Positions 6,081-8,815 of a DNA stretch of 8,815 nt are shown in pieces. How positions within the stretch are numbered: position 1 is the stretch's first letter; each line of letters begins with the position of its first letter. The stretch comes from Bdellovibrio sp. CG10_big_fil_rev_8_21_14_0_10_47_8. Lineage in GTDB: Bacteria; Bdellovibrionota; Bdellovibrionia; Bdellovibrionales; Bdellovibrionaceae. Location: assembly GCA_002773975.1 (NCBI GenBank), contig PEZR01000174.1, positions 1 to 8,815 of the forward strand. Direction: 5' to 3'. The translations under genes and the position numbers were made by a program. Below the pieces are notes generated by a model. The model ran no database searches. It was given only the letters and a program-made list of their open reading frames with translations, and was not told where the DNA came from.

Positions 6081-7725
6081 AGACTTTGACTTCTTTCGTA
6101 GAGATAGATGTTGTTCGATCGCGCATGAAAACCCGCTGAAGAATGATTCCAGCCAGTGTATTAACAAAAATATAGAGTGTTAGACCCGCTGGCAGACTGA
6201 CCATCATCAGTGCGAATACGACGGGCAGAAACTGCATTACTTTGGCCTGTGTCGGATCCATCGCGGTAGGGGTCATCTTCTGCTGCAAATACATCGCAAC
6301 GCCCATCAGGACCGGCAAAATATAGTATGGATCCTTTAGGCTTAGATCATTAATCCATCCAAAAAATGGCACTTGATAGAGTTCAATACTTTGACCCAGA
6401 ACTTGGTACAGAGCAAAGAACACTGGAAGCTGCAACAGCATTGGCAAACATCCACCCAGTGGATTTACTTTGTGCTCTTTCCACAGACCCATGACCTCTC
6501 GGTTCATGGTTTGAGGATCATCTTTATAGCGCTCTCTAACGCTCTGAATGATTGGCTGTAGTTTCTGCATCTTTTTTGTAGATCGAAAGGTCGTTACATT
6601 GAGGGGCAAAACAACCACCCGGACCATCAATGTCAGCAAAATAATTGAAAGCCCCCAGTTGCCCACAAGCCCATGAAACCACTGTAAAAGAACCAGCAAA
6701 AATCGAGCAATGGCCGTAAAGAATCCATAATTCACCACATGCCCAAGGTTTTTATCAATGCTCTCCAGTTGTGCGACAGATTTTGGACCTGTGTAAGATA
6801 TCCAGTTGAGGTCAATTCGACTGGATCCTCCAGAGGGCTTATAGATTACCTGAGATATGATGTACGGAGCCGTTGGATCCGCCAACAATCGAACTTCTGG
6901 CACCAACTCCGACTTATCGACGAGGGCCGAAGAAAAATACTGAGAACTGACACCCGCAGTAGAAACTGATGAGAATGTCTCATCCAGTTTTTCGCTGAGG
7001 CTGGTAATATTGACCCGCTCCTCTTTCCCCGAATGAAGAACTAAGTATTCTTGATGTTCAAATGAAGGCATGAGGAATCCATGTGACCCGGCTTCCAGTT
7101 TTCTCTCTGGAATGGTAACTACGGCCCCAGCAAATGAGCTGTCGATACCCTCAACAGTCATTTTATTTTCAAGAGCACCTGTTTCAGGTTGTACCAGGAG
7201 TTCCCGTCGAACTGTTAAGCCGCCCTTTTTATAAACACCCTCAAATAAATTCTGGTTTTTTTGGGTTAAAACGAAATCCATCGGAGAACCGTCATTAGCG
7301 ATAGAGGCTGAAAACAATGAAAACCCATTTTCATCGTAACCCATTTTCATGGGCTGATGATTACGGTCATTGTGCTTCTTCAAAATAACATTCTTAAGAC
7401 CCATTCCACGTGAGCTCAGCTCAAATGATATGCTGTCGTTCTCATATGAAATCAGTTTTTCAGGTTGAGATAGATTCGGTGCTTCGACACTCCCGCTATT
7501 TTGAACTTTCATCGGTTCAGTGGCAGCTAAAGCACCAGCAGATGTCTTTTGGGGATCCGAACCCTTTTGTTCCCCGACTCCTTCGGTGACAACAGGGGTC
7601 GCATTTTTAGACTGAGGATATTTCTTTCCTAAATAGGCTTGCCATCCAAACCAGACAATTCCTACAAGGGCCACAGCCATCAGTGTTCGACGATCTAAAA
7701 AATTTCCGCTATCTTGCTGATCCAT
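6079..7725 (-). CDS. yidC: Membrane protein insertase YidC (Oxa1 family)
   Basis: A 548-residue inner-membrane insertase that works alone or with SecYEG. TM1 is at about residues 14-32, preceded by MDQQ as in other proteobacterial YidCs. A Pro/Ser/Lys-rich linker (33-90) leads to a large periplasmic beta-sandwich (about 91-325). The conserved five-helix insertase core follows (about 335-535), with MVRVVVLPL at 367-375. Arg369 corresponds to the hydrophilic-groove Arg366 of E. coli. KVNPLGGCLPMLLQLPVF (419-436) and KDPYYILPVLMG (464-475) are family hallmarks. The periplasmic domain marks the Gram-negative type. ATG 7725 is preceded by AGAGG with a 5-nt spacer and gives the family's usual N-terminus. 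An in-frame ATG at 7779 also has a GGAGG 8 nt upstream, but that GGAGG encodes conserved yidD glycines and the extra 18 residues do not resemble YidC. The gene overlaps yidD by 17 bp. Confidence 0.97.
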   Translation of the reverse strand: MDQQDSGNFLDRRTLMAVALVGIVWFGWQAYLGKKYPQSKNATPVVTEGVGEQKGSDPQKTSAGALAATEPMKVQNSGSVEAPNLSQPEKLISYENDSISFELSSRGMGLKNVILKKHNDRNHQPMKMGYDENGFSLFSASIANDGSPMDFVLTQKNQNLFEGVYKKGGLTVRRELLVQPETGALENKMTVEGIDSSFAGAVVTIPERKLEAGSHGFLMPSFEHQEYLVLHSGKEERVNITSLSEKLDETFSSVSTAGVSSQYFSSALVDKSELVPEVRLLADPTAPYIISQVIYKPSGGSSRIDLNWISYTGPKSVAQLESIDKNLGHVVNYGFFTAIARFLLVLLQWFHGLVGNWGLSIILLTLMVRVVVLPLNVTTFRSTKKMQKLQPIIQSVRERYKDDPQTMNREVMGLWKEHKVNPLGGCLPMLLQLPVFFALYQVLGQSIELYQVPFFGWINDLSLKDPYYILPVLMGVAMYLQQKMTPTAMDPTQAKVMQFLPVVFALMMVSLPAGLTLYIFVNTLAGIILQRVFMRDRTTSISTKEVKV

Positions 7726-7999
7726 GATGACCTCTCTGGTGGATATGACAAATGCGTTCTGGCTCTGGAACAGGGTCATATCCCATCCCTCCGCCAGGTC
7801 GACATTTCATCAATCGATGAACAGATAAATAAGCTGCACGATAAAATGGATGTTTAGAAAATGCCTCTTGAGCATAGGCGGAGCAGCTCGGTTCAAAACG
7901 ACAGCTCCCGCCGAGCCAAAGACTTCCGATAGCCTGATAGACACCAATCAGTGTCTGAAAAACAAAGGTTGCGGCTTTTGCAAACCATTTACTAGGCAC
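7709..7999 (-). CDS. yidD: Membrane protein insertion efficiency factor YidD
   Basis: A small (96-residue) inner-membrane-associated protein that in E. coli contacts nascent membrane proteins and assists the YidC/Sec pathway. The family core CRFEPSCSAYAQEA is at residues 33-46. Cys33, Cys39 and Cys66 are the three conserved cysteines, and GYDPVP is at 73-78. An amphipathic N-terminal helix (about 6-28) precedes the core. I place the start at GTG 7999, which overlaps the rnpA stop by 8 bp and leaves the normal family length. The frame stays open up to ATG 8122, adding 41 residues that overlap rnpA by 131 bp and have no YidD similarity. Neither start has a good Shine-Dalgarno sequence, so coupling to rnpA translation is likely. 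The C-terminal tail beyond YDPVP is encoded over the yidC ribosome-binding site and is probably not conserved. Confidence 0.88.
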   Translation of the reverse strand: MPSKWFAKAATFVFQTLIGVYQAIGSLWLGGSCRFEPSCSAYAQEAFSKHPFYRAAYLSVHRLMKCRPGGGMGYDPVPEPERICHIHQRGHHGSAR

Positions 8000-8351
8000 G
8001 GGAGTTAACCATAAAAAAGGCCGTGACTGTTGAGCAGAACTCTTTGTGGGAGAGTTCTCGATAGTAGCCTTCTGGCATCGGTTTAAAAATAAAGTTGATA
8101 TCGATTTCAGGTATTTCACCATTACTTGTTGCTCGTCGAAAGTACTCTCGAACCCAACGCCTCAACTTATTGCGAACGACTGCATTGCCAACTTTGCGGC
8201 TTATTGTGCAGCCATATCGAAGACAACCCAAATCGTTTTTTTTGTAGGATAAAAGGAGCCAAGAAGAAAGTTTCTTTTTTCGCCCTTCGATCCGAATCAA
8301 ATCAAAATCGGAGCTGCGTTTGAGGCTGATTGCTTTGCTCTTATTTCCCAC
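7992..8351 (-). CDS. rnpA: Ribonuclease P protein component RnpA
   Basis: A 119-residue basic protein subunit of RNase P, which assists the catalytic RNA in maturing tRNA 5' ends. The signature RKVGNAVVRNKLRRWVREYF, the RNR motif that contacts RNA, is at residues 52-71. FDLIR (16-20) near the N-terminus, GCTISRK (47-53) and the IFKP segment (88-91) also fit the family. The start is GTG 8351, located inside the last codons of rpmH (11-bp overlap). An in-frame TGA five codons upstream excludes a longer protein. No clear Shine-Dalgarno sequence is present, so translation is probably coupled to rpmH. The 3' end overlaps yidD. Confidence 0.96.
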   Translation of the reverse strand: MGNKSKAISLKRSSDFDLIRIEGRKKKLSSWLLLSYKKNDLGCLRYGCTISRKVGNAVVRNKLRRWVREYFRRATSNGEIPEIDINFIFKPMPEGYYRELSHKEFCSTVTAFFMVNSRA

Positions 8352-8490
8352 CTGTAGAAACCGTCAGGCGTTTACGGCCCTTGGCGCGACGACGCGAAAT
8401 AACAGCGCGACCATCTTTTGTGGCCATGCGAGCACGAAAACCGTGAGATGTTTTTCTCTTTTTATTTTTAGGCTGGTAGGTTCTTTTCAT
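8341..8490 (-). CDS. rpmH: Large ribosomal subunit protein bL34
   Basis: A 49-residue, very basic protein starting MKRTYQPKNKKRKTSHGFRA and continuing with RMATKDGRAVISRRRAKGRK. This matches L34 almost residue for residue over its full length; the family is normally 44-50 residues. ATG 8490 is preceded by AGGAG (8503-8499) with an 8-nt spacer, the best ribosome-binding site of the rpmH-yidD part of the cluster. The stop codon TAA is shared with the rnpA start overlap GTGGGAAATAA. It is the promoter-proximal gene of the minus-strand cluster, directly opposite dnaA. The last residues (STGGK) extend a little beyond the common RKRLTV end. Confidence 0.98.
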   Translation of the reverse strand: MKRTYQPKNKKRKTSHGFRARMATKDGRAVISRRRAKGRKRLTVSTGGK

Positions 8491-8531
8491 CTTCTGTACT
8501 CCTGCGTTACGACGATCTATACGTCAATTCA

Positions 8532-8550
8532 ATTTTAGTTCAGCTAAAAT
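8532..8550. repeat. Inverted repeat in the rpmH leader
   Basis: ATTTTAG (8532-8538) and CTAAAAT (8544-8550) form a perfect 7-bp inverted repeat around TTCAG. It lies in the AT-rich stretch, near the start of the predicted rpmH transcript. It could be an operator, a leader hairpin or part of an unwinding element. Confidence 0.55.
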
Positions 8551-8559
8551 AGGAGTCGG

Positions 8560-8588
8560 ATAAAACCATAATGCGCCGAGATGGTCAA
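8560..8588 (-). promoter_or_regulatory. Candidate sigma70-type promoter for the rpmH-rsmG cluster
   Basis: On the minus strand, TTGACC (8588-8583; 5 of 6 to TTGACA) is followed after 17 bp by TTTTAT (8565-8560; 4 of 6 to TATAAT). This would give a leader of about 60 nt before rpmH. The -10 is weak, so the call is tentative. Confidence 0.35.
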
Positions 8589-8598
8589 TACCTGTCAT

Positions 8599-8607
8599 TG
8601 TGGAAAA
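8599..8607 (-). promoter_or_regulatory. DnaA box candidate 1
   Basis: Minus-strand TTTTCCACA differs from the E. coli consensus TTATCCACA at one base. It also fits the degenerate NN(A/T)TCCACA pattern that, as I recall, was proposed for Bdellovibrio bacteriovorus. It lies just upstream of the candidate dnaA promoter, where it could serve origin binding or autoregulation. Confidence 0.55.
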
Positions 8608-8612
8608 CTCGA

Positions 8613-8641
8613 TTGAATTGCATCCCTCAGCTTGATATGAG
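8613..8641 (+). promoter_or_regulatory. Candidate dnaA promoter
   Basis: TTGAAT (8613-8618) and TATGAG (8636-8641) are separated by 17 bp, each matching 4 of 6 consensus bases. The -10 is extended by an upstream TG (8633-8634). Transcription would start near 8648, about 33 nt before GTG 8681. A near-palindrome spans the predicted start site. Confidence 0.45.
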
Positions 8642-8680
8642 GGCCCTTATTCCATTAACGGGCTTAGGGGGAAAAAGCAC

Positions 8681-8815
8681 GTGACCACATTATTCCACAC
8701 GTCCGAGGAAATGACTGAAATTAATGCTCCCTTTTGGGAGGAAATTAAACGTCGTATTAAGGCCCGGAATCCCGAAAATAGATCCATAGAAACCTGGCTA
8801 GATCCAGTGACTTAC
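8681..8815 (+). CDS. dnaA: Chromosomal replication initiator DnaA, first 45 codons (runs off the right edge)
   Basis: Only the N-terminus is present. The segment APFWEEIKRRIKARNPENRS, followed by a Thr-Trp-Leu-Asp-Pro run, matches the DnaA domain I pattern (LW..i...i.......fetWl.Pl). Domain I mediates self-interaction and loading of the helicase DnaB. Position and orientation opposite rpmH are classic. I chose GTG 8681 because AGGGGG (8666-8671) lies 9 nt upstream. The in-frame ATG 8711 gives a more typical N-terminal length, but its GAGG is only 2 nt away. The choice is open: a DnaA box lies between the two candidates. Identity is strong from sequence and context, although the AAA+ and DNA-binding domains are not visible. 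Confidence 0.9.
   Translation, partial: MTTLFHTSEEMTEINAPFWEEIKRRIKARNPENRSIETWLDPVTY
8691..8699 (+). promoter_or_regulatory. DnaA box candidate 2
   Basis: TATTCCACA fits the degenerate NN(A/T)TCCACA pattern but has two mismatches to TTATCCACA. It lies between the two candidate dnaA start codons. If real, it would be consistent with DnaA acting at its own leader. Confidence 0.4.

Larger units (their letters stand above)
8491..8680. other. rpmH-dnaA intergenic region, candidate oriC-associated segment
   Basis: This 190-bp divergent gap holds the rpmH ribosome-binding site, candidate promoters in both directions, one DnaA-box match (a second lies just inside dnaA), an AT-rich stretch (about 8520-8576) and three inverted repeats. 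Origins in many bacteria lie beside dnaA. Two boxes alone do not prove that this is the origin; the dnaA-dnaN side is outside the window. Confidence 0.5.

Noticed and set aside
6069..6167. 33-codon N-terminal extension of jag
   Set aside because: It overlaps conserved yidC coding sequence. The perfect AAGGAGG before ATG 6068 gives a normal start.
5860..6183. Plus-strand ORF of 107 codons opposite jag and the end of yidC
   Set aside because: Its Ser/Phe/Leu-rich product is the mirror of Lys/Glu/Asp codons on the real strand.
7402..7417. parS-like CATTCCACGTGAGCTC inside yidC
   Set aside because: Only the central ten bases match parS; the outer bases differ, and the site lies in conserved coding sequence. 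At most a weak site.
6250..7558. Five GGATCC hexamers within yidC (about seven in the window)
   Set aside because: Somewhat more than expected by chance but irregularly spaced and within codons; no repeat structure accompanies them.
7726..7779. 18-codon N-terminal extension of yidC
   Set aside because: It overlaps yidD and lacks YidC similarity. Its GGAGG is explained by conserved yidD glycine codons, although this start cannot be fully excluded.
8000..8122. 41-codon N-terminal extension of yidD
   Set aside because: It would overlap rnpA by 131 bp, lacks a ribosome-binding site and has no family similarity; GTG 7999 gives the usual length.
8673..8688. CACGTG core overlapping the dnaA GTG as a parS site
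   Set aside because: The arms do not match parS on either side; only the six-base core is shared.

Overview
The window is the dnaA-proximal (origin) region of a bacterial chromosome. The gene order is rpmH-rnpA-yidD-yidC-jag-mnmE-mnmG-rsmG, then parA-parB, all on the minus strand, with dnaA diverging on the plus strand at the right edge. This conserved order, moderate base composition, a diderm-type YidC with a large periplasmic domain, and a lipobox protein together suggest a Gram-negative bacterium. The Bdellovibrio group (Bdellovibrionota) is my best guess. It rests on protein resemblance and gene order only, not on a search.

Region by region: 1-30 holds the first ten codons of a gene that is almost certainly parB, overlapping the end of parA (23-841). 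A divergent gap (842-925) separates parA from a small uncharacterised lipoprotein gene on the plus strand (926-1426). Two identical 16-bp parS palindromes bracket that gene: one ends on the A of its ATG, and the other starts one base after its stop codon and fills the 18-bp gap to the convergent rsmG. From 1445 to 8490 comes a tightly packed minus-strand cluster: rsmG, mnmG, mnmE (16S rRNA methylation and tRNA wobble-uridine modification), jag, yidC, yidD (membrane protein insertion with an RNA-binding partner), rnpA and rpmH (RNase P protein and ribosomal protein L34). Most junctions overlap by 8-80 bp. The rpmH gene is only 49 codons long. The 190-bp gap 8491-8680 holds the divergent promoters, two DnaA-box matches and several inverted repeats. 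The first 45 codons of dnaA run off the right edge.

Together the genes serve replication initiation, chromosome segregation, ribosome and tRNA maturation and membrane biogenesis, as is usual near oriC. The unusual part is the segregation end. The parS-framed lipoprotein gene interrupts what is commonly a continuous rsmG-parA-parB run. No intrinsic terminator is visible, so its transcript and the rsmG-to-parA transcript could overlap in antisense.
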